Shown here: positions 23,165 through 33,639 of the stretch, piece after piece | Layout: each line of letters begins with the position of its first letter | Position numbering within the stretch: position 1 is the first letter of the stretch | Source of the DNA: Apoda limacodes | Lineage: Eukaryota > Arthropoda > Insecta > Lepidoptera > Limacodidae | DNA: 64,000 nucleotides | Direction of reading: 5' to 3' | Assembly: GCA_946406115.1 (NCBI GenBank) | Contig: OX291544.1 | Location: 32,071,521-32,135,520, forward strand | Notes under the pieces: generated by a model | Told to the model about the DNA's origin: nothing | The model's input: the letters and a program-made list of their open reading frames with translations, nothing else | The model's database searches: none | Translations under genes and position numbers: made by a program

Positions 23165-23465
23165 TGGAATTAACAATATAAGGTGGGTTCTATCGACGGC
23201 ATTCAGACCCATGACATCGCATACGAGTACATACTGCTGCCTTCTCTGCGGGTGTACCTGGATAACAACAAAACTCTTTTAACTCGGTTCAAAAACGAGC
23301 TGTGAGAATTGTAGGTGATCCTAAACACACAAACGATATTGAATTCTCAATTGAAGTCATCCGGAATATCACAGGCGTAATGTAGCCCACATTCAACATT
23401 CGCAAAGTACCGCAAATACCGAGTACACTCAGAATGCACCGAATTAGTAGGAGTTTTTCGTGCCT
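23165..23465 (+). mobile_element. LINE ORF2 C-terminal fragment
   Basis: Piecewise reading gives 'QKRAVRIVGDPK'-like residues after a CRPL/PSLRVY stretch, the typical region near the end of Jockey/CR1-type RTs ('LDxxQRRAVRIVxDPxL'), then 'IHSQ'-type and 'HRISRSFSCL' pieces. Frameshifted, about 300 bp. Confidence 0.55.
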
Positions 23466-23469
23466 ACAA

Positions 23470-23760
23470 TTAGCAGCGAGACCGAGCAATTTGTTTTAAA
23501 CTATAATAATACAACAAGTAGCTTAGTGACCATAGACGTAGCCTAACAGCGCTTCTCTCAATTCTCTGCAGTTGGATAGGTTTTAAGTTCCTATCTTGGA
23601 GACGAAATGACATAGTGGCGTTTTCGTACAAGCACCTAAGCACTTCGATGTACCGATGGTCGATAAGGCATCTCTGAAGAGCATGTAGCAGTGCCCATTT
23701 TTCCACCGAATCGAAGGCTTTCTCGCAGTCTACAACCGCTAAGCGCAAAATATATACTTC
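23470..23760 (-). mobile_element. RTE-clade reverse transcriptase fragment
   Basis: The - strand frame begins LAVVDCEKAFDSVEKWALLH and continues 'IEVLRCLYENATMSFRLQD'. This is the RT domain 2-3 region of RTE elements ('LAFVDYEKAFDSVE...YIEVLxxLYxxATMSVRVQ'). It breaks down after 'LQR' where 'GVRQGDxISPK' would be expected. Truncated. Confidence 0.85.
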
Positions 23761-23939
23761 ATAAATATTAGGATTAAGGTCTTTATTTGCTGGTTGTACA
23801 GTGCACTTGATTTATCAAATCACATGGATATTGAAGTTTTTACAAGCAAATGTGATTTTTTTAAATAAATACACTGTATATGGATTCACAAAAGAAACTA
23901 GCCCAATTTCAACCATGAAGTATTAACGCAGTCACTAAG

Positions 23940-24355
23940 TAAAACGTTCCGTGTGGTGGCGGTCACACCACATCAAATCCTCCCATAGGTTTTCCAGAGT
24001 GATTACGAATCGTCTCGAACACAGGTTTGACGAATTCCAGCCTTCCGAACAAGATGGTTTCCGACCGACCGACCTTAGTACCCCCCCCACCAGATCATAA
24101 ATAGGTAAATTAATTAATTATTAATTATGAAAATGGATAAAACGAAACTAATGCTCAATGCCCTTGTAGCGCCTATACCGGTTGTGGTTGGGAATGCTAC
24201 TCTCAAAGTTATTGACGAAAGCACATACCTAGGGCACTATTTGTGCAGTTAGGAAGCCGTTGGGTGCGAGCGGCTCAAAACCGGGCGTTGTGAAGACATA
24301 TGGGGGAGGCCTACGTTCAACAGTGGACGTCTTCGGGCTGAGACGACGACGACAA
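23940..24355 (+). mobile_element. RTE-clade LINE fragments and 3' end
   Basis: A first piece (about 23970-24060) reads 'FSRVITNRLEHRFDEFQPSE' then 'QDGFRP'. A later piece (about 24125-24240) reads 'KMDKTKLMLNALVAPIPVVV' then 'GNATLKVIDESTYLGH'. The end has GGGAGGCCTACGTTCAACAG and a GACGACGACGAC tail. This is an internally deleted RTE copy in opposite orientation to the neighbouring fragment at 23470. Confidence 0.8.
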
Positions 24356-25057
24356 GTAACGACGGCTGCGATATACGGACAGACAGACAAGATGAAATTA
24401 TATTGGTTCCGTTTTAGCTATTTGGCTATTGGGCCCTAAAAAGTAGCCAATCAGTAAACCAGAATATAATATGTGTGTGTCCGTTTTAGGCCGTATTTTT
24501 TTTTGCATGCAAATTTATCAAATTTTTAATCCCGTGCAATCAAACTATTTACTTAGTTCCTGTTGCTAGCCATAGACAGACTTCGTGGCTTCCATCACAA
24601 TTATATGCATGTAATATGTAATATATATAGTATAATCGACTCCATTTCATCATGCTTGGCGTGATTGAACCACAAACATTCAACCATTAAACACAAACGT
24701 GTCATTTATTATGTTAATAAAATATATAAGTTGTTTGATTGCTGATGTTCACTATCTACTATCTTAGGAACATTTAAGCAGAAAAAATAGACAACTACAA
24801 GTAGGTACCAGTAGGTACTACAATTTTGTTGCTGTTTCGGGAAATTTTTAGATAGATCTGGTAACATTTTCTTTACGGGTTTGGTGATATAGTCTATGGG
24901 TTTGATCTTTGCTTGCTTCAAACCGGTATAATTATTTTCTCTTTGGCAAAGAGTATTATAATTAAACCAAAAGGAAAGGAAGGAGGCTCTTTGGCTTTAA
25001 ACGTTGCGCGCGTTTGAGCTGCGCACTGAGTGACAATCATAGAGTACATTGTTTTAT
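24356..25057 (+). other. Upstream region of the SAM-domain gene
   Basis: 24365-24440 is a small piece of the common repeat (ACGGACAGACAGACAAGATG, TTTAGCTATTTGGCTATTGG). The rest is AT-rich; a short GC-richer patch (AACGTTGCGCGCGTTTGAGC, 25001-25020) directly precedes the first ATG at 25058 and is the best candidate for a core promoter region. No TATA box in a good position. Confidence 0.4.
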
Positions 25058-25139
25058 ATGGTGAAAATGGCAGATCAAGAAACCAAAGAAATGTTAGTTA
25101 AATGGGGCTTAGAAGAAGAATTAACTGATATTTTCCAAG
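25058..25139 (+). CDS. SAM gene exon 1
   Basis: ATG at 25058, 27 codons plus one base, donor GTGAGT at 25140. Encodes the first SAM helices (MLVKWGLEEELTDIFQ). The ATG at 25067 has the better context (AAAATGG). Confidence 0.75.
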
Positions 25140-28100
25140 GTGAGTAATTACTTGTATTTTCTTAGTATGGCTTTATATCAATTAGTCCCAAGATCCCAGG
25201 GCTTCCAGACGGCACTTATTGGTTAAGGTGTAGATAAGGGGGCACTTAGGAAAAAAACCGCCTTTGTTTTTTTTTTCGTGTTTTAAGTAAAAATAAAAAG
25301 TTACTCTTACCCACAAAAACACTGCTAACCTTACTTATGATGGCTGATTTTTACGTACCTATATGTTACACAATATTGTTACCAATCAGTCATCTTTACT
25401 CCCACACTTCCCGTTGGCCGTTTGCCTAACAGACGCGTTAAAAGTCTCAAATAATAACTGGTGGTGGTGGTTAGGTTATTTATTTTTATATATGGTAGCC
25501 AGATAACTATTTCAAAATGTTTTATAGAAAGACAGACCGATCCAAGGGGCTGAACATCCCCAACAACCAAATTTTAATACCGCTATGAGTATGAGCAAGA
25601 AGGCCTTATCCGTAAGCTATATATCGCGTGGGTGGAGACTAGTCTGCTCAGAAGTGGGATAAAAAGAATGTCCTTTCCTAACTTAAACTATCTCCATACA
25701 AAATTTCATGAAAATCTGTTTATGTATGAGTGACTTATAAAGTAACAAACGGACAAACTTTCGGATATTGATAATATTTATAGGATTATATTGACACCTC
25801 TCTTACAGTTTACTCTTATTGATGATATGTATAAGCATGTATGTAACATGTCTAATTGCAGCAGTGAATATTCAAGTGTAATCTCTAAAGAGAGTTCCTG
25901 AGGTCCACTAGCGCCAGCAATTTTTAATTTTCTTTTCATACAAAAAATGTTCTTTTACAAAAATATGAAACAAGGTATAAACTATTTTTAGAATGTATTG
26001 TAATGTCTCCAGAATATAACTTCAAGGTGTTAACAGCACTTCTGCTAAAAGTGGACACTTATTATGCTATCTACATCTCACAGATATATTCTAGGGTCAA
26101 AAAAACATGTCTGAAAACAGGTTATTACTTGTTTATTAATTCTGTAGAAGCACTTTTTCGAAAATTGCTTTGCACAGAGAAAATTTAAAATTACCGTTGG
26201 CGCTAATGGACCTTGGGAACTGCCTTAATAACTGAAGACCAAAATTAACACATTGTAATAAATCTAGTGCACTAGAGGCAAGCGCACTTTTACTGGTCAC
26301 ATAGATGGGCAAATGTTCCTTTTCTTGACATTAGGCTTGAAATGAGAACTAAAAATGAGTATAAATATTCTCATTTTATTATAAATTTATGCATTTGTAA
26401 TTTTTTTTAGAAAATTTGATCACATTTGATGTGCTTCGGCTTTTGAATGAAGGAGATATTAATGCTCTGATTAAACCCATTGGGCTCAGAGTTAAATTTC
26501 GGAATTGCATTAATTTGTGGCGGCAAGAATTAAGTGCTTCTGAGATAGATGTATTGTTTTTTTTTATTATGATCATACACAATTAATTGTTATAGCTGAG
26601 TACTATAGTGTCATGGTCCACATAAGTTAGTGTAATTTACCAAATAATTTAAACAAAAAATTTGCTAATTACTGAGTTTATTTAATTTCTCTTTTCACTA
26701 AAGTCAAAATCATTTTCCTGTATCCTTCCAATATTCAAAGTAAAGCAATATTGCTGTGAAAATAATAGTAGTTAAAGATTACTGTAAAAAAATACATAAT
26801 TGTGGACCTGGCATTTCAAACGTAGAAAACTAGACTTTACATGTAGACTTTGGCTGTAGTTAATGTATTTAGATCTGGAGTGATGAAAAAATCATAATGT
26901 CTTTTATACTGACCAAATTATAAACAAAAAGTGAAAATAAAAAAAAACCATTCATGTCAAAGTTCTAATGTGGAACATAGCAACTTTGCCCAATCATTAA
27001 AAAGATTTTTAGGTCTATATTTAAAGTAGATCCTAACTGTTAAAGTAGCTATGTTTACTTTAGAACTTGGACTAGACTTGTTTTTTTTTAAAGTTTTTAT
27101 TTAAAGTTCATTTTTAACGTAGCAGGTTTTTAATTTTGAAATTCACTATATGTATACAGTGAAAAAAAATTTAAATTAGATAGATTAGAGGAACCTTTAG
27201 TAATTTAGTATCTTTCTTGCATATATTTTAATCACATTTTTTTTTAAGGTAAATAATCTTGATTTATCAGAAGATTTTTTTTATTTAAATAACAAAATAT
27301 TGTCTAGTGACAATCAAGCACAATCATTGATCATTGATTTAAAAGATTTGGAAAATGAGCAAGAGAGTTGTTCTTTAGTGCAATCATCAGATTTGTTCAA
27401 CTCGCACGTGGACTATAAACCAGATTTTGTAAGTACTTTATTCAGTTAAATAATACTACAACAGATTACATTAACAGAAATAATGACAATAAAATCAATA
27501 TTATGCTACTCTGAGTATTAGTCAGAAAGAGTGTGCATGTTTGTATTAATTTTTAATTTAAATCTCAAGAATCAGAACAAAGGAATTATGGTGTAGTTTA
27601 TCCTAAACATTTTAAACCAGGGAATCATGTAATTCACTTCAATTCCAATTCTGAACAATTAAATAAAACATTGTTTTGCCTAAAGAGTTTATCATTGTAT
27701 TTTTTCTATAGTATTTATTTTAGTACATATGAAAAGCAAATCATCATTTATTTACAGGTATCAAGAGTACTAGAAGAATCAATAGATGGCCGTGGCATCT
27801 TAGCTGCGGGTAAGAAAGGCAAAGGACTCTTATGTGAGTCCCACAGAAAACAGTTAGGTAGACTAATTATAAACCATTTACTATTGAAGAATCCAAATCA
27901 AAAAATACAAAGTAGCCAATTTATTAACATTTCTCGACAAATTCAAAAACTATTTATGAAGGAAGTTGCTGACTTGTATTTTACATCATCTATAAGTGCA
28001 ATAAAATTTCAAAAAAAACCAAAATGCAAGCGGAATCCTTTACGAAGCCTACATTTCAAGAAGACGAAAGTTCTTGGAGAAATTGAAAGTGTCAGGAGCT

Positions 28101-29947
28101 GTTCCAGTGCTTCAAATATATCGCATTCAAGTACTTCTACAGGTATTGACAGTGATACCACAGACACTGACATCATAGAAGGAGAAGGTAAATAATTTGG
28201 CATATTATTTTAACGGACTGGATATTTTAATTTAAACTTCTTTAATCTTCAAGTATAAAGCGTATTTCAAAAATGTGCAAGCTATTTTTAGAACATTTTG
28301 TATTTTTCTAGAATATATTCATTAGTTGTAGATAGCATGTAAAACTCACAAATATATTTAAAAAAAATACTAGATGCCCTTAAAGTATTGTCAAAATTAT
28401 TTTTCAAATTCTCACCTCTTTTAGTTCCCAAAAATTATATTGTCATTTATACTGTTTGTCAAGATCATAATTGTTTTATTATAAAGCACTACATCTGATA
28501 AGGGGCAGCAGCCCAAGATAATTTTACTAACATAGCTATATTTTTTTGATCCATATATACATATATAGAATATACTTATTTCTCTGTATACTAACCAAAT
28601 ACTTGTATGATTTAAATAACTATTACTAAATTTGATATTCGTTACAGACAAACCTGGTATTTCGGAGCATATAAATTGGTTACACAATAGTATCGAACCT
28701 TGGGGTCTTGTTGATCTGTATTGGCAGGAGACTGCTACTGTTCGCTCTAAATTGTTGGAAAATGAACAGTGCAATGTAACTGAATATTTTAATAAATACC
28801 CTGCTTTGAAACAACAAAACGGATACACTTTGGTAAGTATTTTTTAACCAGCTTTTCTTATGCGTATTTGAAATCTGATCAAACTGTTGACTTTTTTATA
28901 AATTAGAATAGTAAGAAGTGTTTCACTTCTTGTTTTAGTCATTAACATTTCTTAAATTACCGATTTTATTACACATATATCTTGTATATGTTTTAGTATG
29001 TGTCAACTTTGTTAACAGTTAAAGCACCGTTTTTAAAAGTTTTTGTCTTAATTTATACTTTTCTGAAAACCTGTCGTGACTATCCCTAATATAATTTTGC
29101 ACAAAACTGACTAAAACTTTTACTATGCTCTCTCCAAGTTGTTGTTCTATTTCATTGGGCCATGTTCGCGGGATGACTTAAGTTGTTGCAGTGGGTGGAT
29201 CAATTAAGAGAAGACATATTTGTCTCCTTACTGATTGACCCAATAGTAACAACTTTAAGCGACACGTGACTGCAGCGCCCCTCACACACTTCGAAATGTA
29301 AAGAGCTCTAAAATAATTTTGATTATGATAAGAAACCCGTTTTTGTGCAAAAATATTTTATTACCTTGTTTATTTCCCGAATTATCTTTAAATATATTAG
29401 ATTAATTAAATCACGTCAAATTTTGAATAATAGTTACAGTGTGTAAATTCCTAATTATGCTTACAATGCCTTTTTTACAGTTATTACATGATTTTGATGT
29501 TCGATATCCAACAGTAAAACACAGCCTATATAATAGCATAATATTAATCAAAGATCTAATCATAAAGCTGGCAATAGAACGTAGAAGAACTTTTAGAGAT
29601 AACCTACAAAAACCAAGTCGATGAATATTTAACGGCGGCAGCTGGTATGTATACTTCTAAATGAAAATCATTAATTGTAAATATCTTACATATTTATTCA
29701 AAAACTTATATTTGTTGTTCCAGAACCTGCAGCTGAAAGCGCAGCCACACTATTGTTACTACCATACCTCTTGAGTGTACCAGCAGCTTTAAAAAAACCA
29801 GGTAAACCGGTCTGGAAACCGTCACGAACAGAAGTAAGAGACGCCTTCATTACTCATGTGGCTTCTGAAGCAGATATCTTACCCACAATTGAGGCGCGAA
29901 AAAACAAGTACACAGATTTAGGCAGGACTTTTTGTAATGAACATTAA
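25058..29947 (+). CDS. SAM-domain insect protein, seven exons, frameshift in exon 6
   Basis: Exons: 25058-25139, 26411-26550, 27249-27428, 27758-28187, 28648-28832, 29481-29644, 29724-29947, all with GT/AG borders and consistent phases except in exon 6. The product would be about 467 residues. Residues about 5-70 look like a SAM domain ('LVKWGLEEELTDIFQENLIT', 'LLNEGDINALIKPIGLRVKF', 'WRQEL'). The middle has 'GRGILAAGKKGKGLL', 'HRKQLGRLIINHLL' and 'ISRQIQKLFMKEVADLYF'. The end has 'YFNKYPALKQQNGYTL', 'DFDVRYPTVKHSLYN' and 'ESAATLLLLPYLLSVPAALK', then 'VRDAFITHVASEADI'. I recognise this architecture as a recurrent uncharacterised insect family, often multi-copy. SAM domains mediate protein or RNA binding; the true function is unknown. 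Odd: the TGA at 29622-29624 caused by one extra base. Alternative start ATG 25067 (MADQETKE). Confidence 0.75.
25600..25810 (-). repeat. ATAAATGCGAAAG-type repeat in SAM gene intron 1
   Basis: Reversed copy: AATGTCCTTTCCTAACTTAA, CCATACAAAATTTCATGAAA, then AGTAACAAACGGACAAACTT. The remainder of intron 1 (25140-26410) shows no coding; the open frame at 26003-26188 has no motif. Confidence 0.55.
26411..26550 (+). CDS. SAM gene exon 2
   Basis: Acceptor TTTTTTTTAG; two bases complete the split codon, then 46 codons, phase 0 at a GTATTG donor (26551). Encodes the C-terminal half of the SAM domain, including 'LLNEGDINAL' and 'GLRVKFRNCINLWRQEL'. Confidence 0.75.
27249..27428 (+). CDS. SAM gene exon 3
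   Basis: Sixty codons between a TTTTTTTTTAAG acceptor and a GTAAGT donor (27429). Acidic, polar linker (NNLDLSEDFFYLNNK, IIDLKDLENEQESC) with no domain. No in-frame stop; phase fits both neighbours. Confidence 0.65.
27758..28187 (+). CDS. SAM gene exon 4
   Basis: 430 bp, from a TTTACAG acceptor to a GTAAAT donor (28188). Carries the conserved block GRGILAAGKKGKGLL to KLFMKEVADLYF, then a basic stretch (KKPKCKRNPLRSLHFKKTK) and a Ser/Thr/Asp-rich tail. The open frame extends upstream to 27671 into the intron, but the acceptor and phase favour 27758. Confidence 0.8.
28648..28832 (+). CDS. SAM gene exon 5
   Basis: From a CGTTACAG acceptor to a GTAAGT donor (28833). Encodes DKPGISEHINWLHNSIEPW and ends in NKYPALKQQNGYTL, the conserved 'KYPxLxxxxGYxL' block of this family. 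Phase 0 at its end. Confidence 0.8.
29171..29266. repeat. Imperfect inverted repeat in SAM gene intron 5
   Basis: 29171-29203 (GATGACTTAAGTTGTTGC...) and 29234-29266 (...GTAACAACTTTAAGCGACAC) are inverted copies with a few mismatches, separated by about 30 bp. The size and shape fit a small TIR element remnant. Confidence 0.5.
29481..29644 (+). CDS. SAM gene exon 6, with one-base frameshift
   Basis: From a TTTTTTACAG acceptor to a GTATGT donor (29645). The phase-0 frame gives LLHDFDVRYPTVKHSLYN and continues to RRRTFRDNLQK, then runs into TGA at 29622. The +1-shifted frame continues as 'NQVDEYLTAAA' and joins exon 7 perfectly. The exon is 164 bp where 163 (mod 3) would keep the frame. An A-run at 29608-29612 in the shift zone could hold one extra A. 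Confidence 0.7.
29724..29947 (+). CDS. SAM gene exon 7 (terminal)
   Basis: Acceptor TTGTTCCAG; frame continues from the shifted frame of exon 6. Encodes EPAAESAATLLLLPYLLSVP, then 'VWKPSRTEVRDAFITHV' and 'IEARKNKYTDLGRTF', ending with TAA 29945-29947. In this family the end is usually extended by a hydrophobic 'QPxIxxVG' strand, which is missing here. Confidence 0.75.
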
Positions 29948-30242
29948 AAAATCTAATATTATTAACCTCAACTTTTTTTAATTATGGTGATTTTTGATTA
30001 CATTTTTTCTTTTTTATTTAAACAGTTTATAGAAATATCACAGACAGTATGTTTTTTTAGTAAGTTAGTTTTTGTTTAATATCTAATATTAAAACAAATG
30101 TAATGATTTTGTTTATAATTTCACAAATATTTTTAATTTTATTTCTTTCTCCTCCTCCTAAAGCATGTATTTAGGAGGTTTTTTTATAAATTTTAATTTG
30201 ATAATTGTCAAAATAATGTGATTCAAATACTTTTTTAGGGTC

Positions 30243-30376
30243 TATCCATTTAATACGTCACGCAAATTTACGTATTACTACACTATTTTGCAAATTTGTG
30301 TATGAATAAAAAATAGTTTTTTTCACACTGCGTAATCCCTTTCTCCCTGACTGCGTGACGTACTAAATGTATGGTA
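30243..30376. mobile_element. Small TIR element, copy 1
   Basis: 134 bp bounded by TATCCATTTAATACGTCACG and its inverted form (GCGTGACGTACTAAATGTATGG). No coding. A MITE-like unit. Confidence 0.65.
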
Positions 30377-30537
30377 TTTTTGTAATAATAAGTATAAATG
30401 TAAAAGTATTTAGATATCTACTTTTTAACATTATTAAACTAAACTTTTTTTAATGACTTAACATGTTTTATGAGGCCTTTAATAATTTTAAATTCATAAT
30501 TGTCAAAATAATGTGATTTAAATAAATTTTTAGGATC

Positions 30538-30694
30538 TATCCCTTTCATACGTCACGCAAATTTCCGTGATATAAGTCTTTGCTGTCCCCCTTGTTATAC
30601 TATTTTGCCAATTTATGTATTAAAAAATAAATAGTTTTTTCACACTGCGTGATCTTCCCTCTCACTGACTGCGTGACGTACTAAATGTATGGTA
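30538..30694. mobile_element. Small TIR element, copy 2
   Basis: Same TIRs (CATACGTCACGCAAAT on the left, GCGTGACGTACTAAATG on the right) with a slightly longer middle containing CTTTGCTGTCCCCCTTG. Confidence 0.65.
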
Positions 30695-31733
30695 TCTGTA
30701 ATAATAAGTATAAATGTAAAAGTATTCAGATATCTACTTTATGAACGAGAATTTGATAATGTAGCAAGTCTAAGCCTGCCAAATTTGTGTGTGTTATAGG
30801 AATGATTAAATGTGGTTGTGTGGATAACATAGGTGCAAAATCATATACATTGTTATTTTTTTTATGTCAATTTAATTGAACCAATTATTATATAGGTCAA
30901 GAGGGACAAAGTTTGTTCCAGCAGTTTTCAAATAAATAGTCATTTCGATAAGTAATTCAATTAATTAATTGTCCTATATAAATCGTTACGTATGCATCTC
31001 TATTACCCGTGTGTCGTCACACACATTGCGATACCCCACGTGTCATTATCATATTATCAAAAGTCCAAATCAAAACCAAAAGTGTAATCTGTAGTAAGTC
31101 GTCTAAAAGCTTTGAAATTTTGGATAACGTAGTTTCAAATTAGCATGAAAAATAGTATGACGTTTATTCAAAAAGTGCTAGAACAAACATTGTTCCTTTT
31201 GACATACCTATTAAATAAGTGCTTTAATTGAATTGACATAAAAAAAAAAATAACCCTGTACTTATTCATAAAATTAAATTATTGAATATCCAACGTTTTT
31301 ATTGTACTAATTAAATTCATGAATTCAATAAAAATGCTGGTTATCTAATAATTTATTTAAATGGAATTTTATGAATATACTTGCTTTTTGCGCCTATGGT
31401 AAATAGCAATATATAAAAATTATCCAAATATTATATGTAAAATAAAATCTAGTAGAAGTTAATTTTGTTATTGCGCTCCAACGGTGATTTTTGACTTCAG
31501 TTTTTCTTGATTTTAATAGCTTATAGACATTGTAAATTTTTCAAGCTTTTTTTATAGTGAGTAAGTTTTTGTATAAGTTTTATAATTAAAACAAATCTAA
31601 TGTTTTTTGTTGAGGATATCAGTATTTTTTTTTTAATTTTTAATTTTTCTCCTACAAGTTGTAAGGGGAATTTGATTGTCAATTTCAATTTTATCATTGT
31701 CAAAATAATGTAATACGAATAAATTTAAGAGTT

Positions 31734-31882
31734 CATCCATTAAAAACGTCGCGCAAATTTTCGTAATATGAGAATCTGCCCCCCTGTCAAGACATTTCGC
31801 CAATTTTTATATGAAAAAAATTACTTTTGTACACTGGGAACCCTAACCCCCAAATTGCGTGACATACTAAATGGACGGCATC
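31734..31882. mobile_element. Small TIR element, copy 3 (diverged)
   Basis: CATCCATTAAAAACGTCGCG on the left and GCGTGACATACTAAATGGAC on the right. Most diverged of the three and part of the larger 31510-31882 duplicate. Confidence 0.6.
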
Positions 31883-32029
31883 TTTGTATTAATTTAGTAA
31901 TAATAAAAATATAATTTAAGATTACCATATGTGTGTGTGTGATGATTAAATTTGATTTTAGTTCTATATTGTGTTTTCTATTATTAATAAAAAACAAAGC
32001 CCTTAAGTATTAATATCAATGTTCTGACA

Positions 32030-33540
32030 ATACCACAATATAAAAAAACCTCGGTACTCTCAAGTTGCAGTGTTTACCACCATTCCGTAATGTAGTAACA
32101 TCATGAGATTCTGTAGGTGCACTGTGTCCCGCTTTTACCATAATATAGAAATACCATAATCTGAAGATGCAATATGTGCCGTTATTGCCACAATGTAGTA
32201 ACACCCATTAGATTTTGAGGGTGCAGTCTGTGCTGCTTTTCCCGTAATATGTGTCATCATGCAACAAGATTAGACGCCAACGCATTTCCATGTTTTTAAA
32301 CTATTAAAACTGCATATGGTAAGTAGCTAATATCGCGCGTGAGCTACCCGAATATTAGCTTTTGTAGAAATGAAAAGGCTTAGCGTTGGCATCTTAATAG
32401 ATTTACTGCGGAGTTGCATGATAACACTTAATTACGAGAAAAGCGTCACAGACTGCACCTTAAAATCTTACGGGTGTTACTACATTGCGGTAATGGTGGC
32501 ACATATTGCAAATAGATTATATCATGTTGTTACTACATTACGGTAATGGTGGCACATACTGCAACTTCAGGATATCATGGTGATACTACATTACGGTAAT
32601 GGTGGCACATACTGCAAGTACAGAATATCATGGTGCTACTACATTGCGGTAATGGCGGGACATACTGCAACTATAGAACATCATGGTGCTACTACATTGC
32701 TCTAATGGCAATACATACTGCAACTACAGAATATAATGGTGGTGCTACATTACGATAATGGTGGTATATACTGAAACTACATAATATCATGTTGTTACTA
32801 CATTAGGGTAATGGTGACACATACTGCAATTATATAATAGCATGGTGTTACTACGTTACGGCAATGGCGGCACATGCTGCAATTATAGAATATCATGGTG
32901 ATACTACATTACGGTAATGGTGGTACATACTGCAACTACAGAATATCATGGTGGTGCTACATTACGATACTAGTGATACATAATGAAACTACAGAATATC
33001 ATGGTGATACTACATTGTGGTAATGGCGGTACATACTGCAACTACAGAATAAAATGGTGGTGCTACATTGCGGTAATGTTGGCACATACTGCAACTTCAG
33101 AATATAATGGTGGTGCTACATTGCGGTAATGGTGGCACATACTGCAAATACATTATATCATGTTGTTACTTCATTACGGTAATGGTAGCACATACTGCAA
33201 CTACAGAATATAACAGTGGTGCTACATTACGATAATGGTGGTACATGCTGAAACTACATAATATCATGTTGTTACTACATTACGGTAATGGTGGCACATA
33301 CTGCAATTATAGAATATCATGGTTTTATTACGTTACGGTAATGGTGGCACATACTGCAATTATAGAATATCATGGTGTTATTACGTTACGGTAATGCTGG
33401 CACATGGTGCAATTACAGAATATTATGGTGATACTACATTACGGTAATGGCGGTACATACTGCAACTACAGAATATCATGGTGGTGCTACATTACGATAA
33501 TGGTGGAACATACGGCCAGTTCAGGACGTTATCAATGTGT
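32030..33540. repeat. Inverted 53-bp tandem array (Foldback-like)
   Basis: Right arm: the anchor TACATT(A/G)CGGTAATGG recurs every 53 bp without a single net indel from 32481 to 33488, 20 units (32481, 32534, 32587, 32640, 32693, 32746, 32799, ...), with one more degenerate unit at 32428. Left arm: about four units in reverse orientation (anchors about 32091, 32144, 32194, 32247). The arms meet at a centre near 32342, where AGCTAATAT (32325-32333) pairs with ATATTAGCT (32352-32360), and GCCAACGC/GCGTTGGC flank it. The arm sequences next to the centre (GTTGCATGAT...) are inverted copies over about 110 bp. Non-coding; 53 is not a multiple of three. Confidence 0.9.
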
Positions 33541-33639
33541 ACATCGCAACGGACGTGTGTTACACCATTACGCCTTATACATTACCAAGCATGGTGTTAC
33601 AACATGTAGTAATATTGATTCTGTTTCGCCATTATTTAA

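Larger units (their letters stand above)
29948..31900. repeat. Downstream region with duplicated segment carrying TIR elements
   Basis: The segment about 30020-30376 is repeated, diverged, at 31510-31882; a shorter duplicate (30480-30740) follows the first directly. Each copy contains AATTGTCAAAATAATGTGAT followed by a small TIR element. 30760-31480 between them is AT-rich with nothing recognised. Confidence 0.65.

Noticed and set aside
32481..33540. CRISPR-like regular repeats
   Set aside because: Units are contiguous without unique spacers and the DNA is eukaryotic; the 47-bp array at 54704-54990 is rejected for the same reason.
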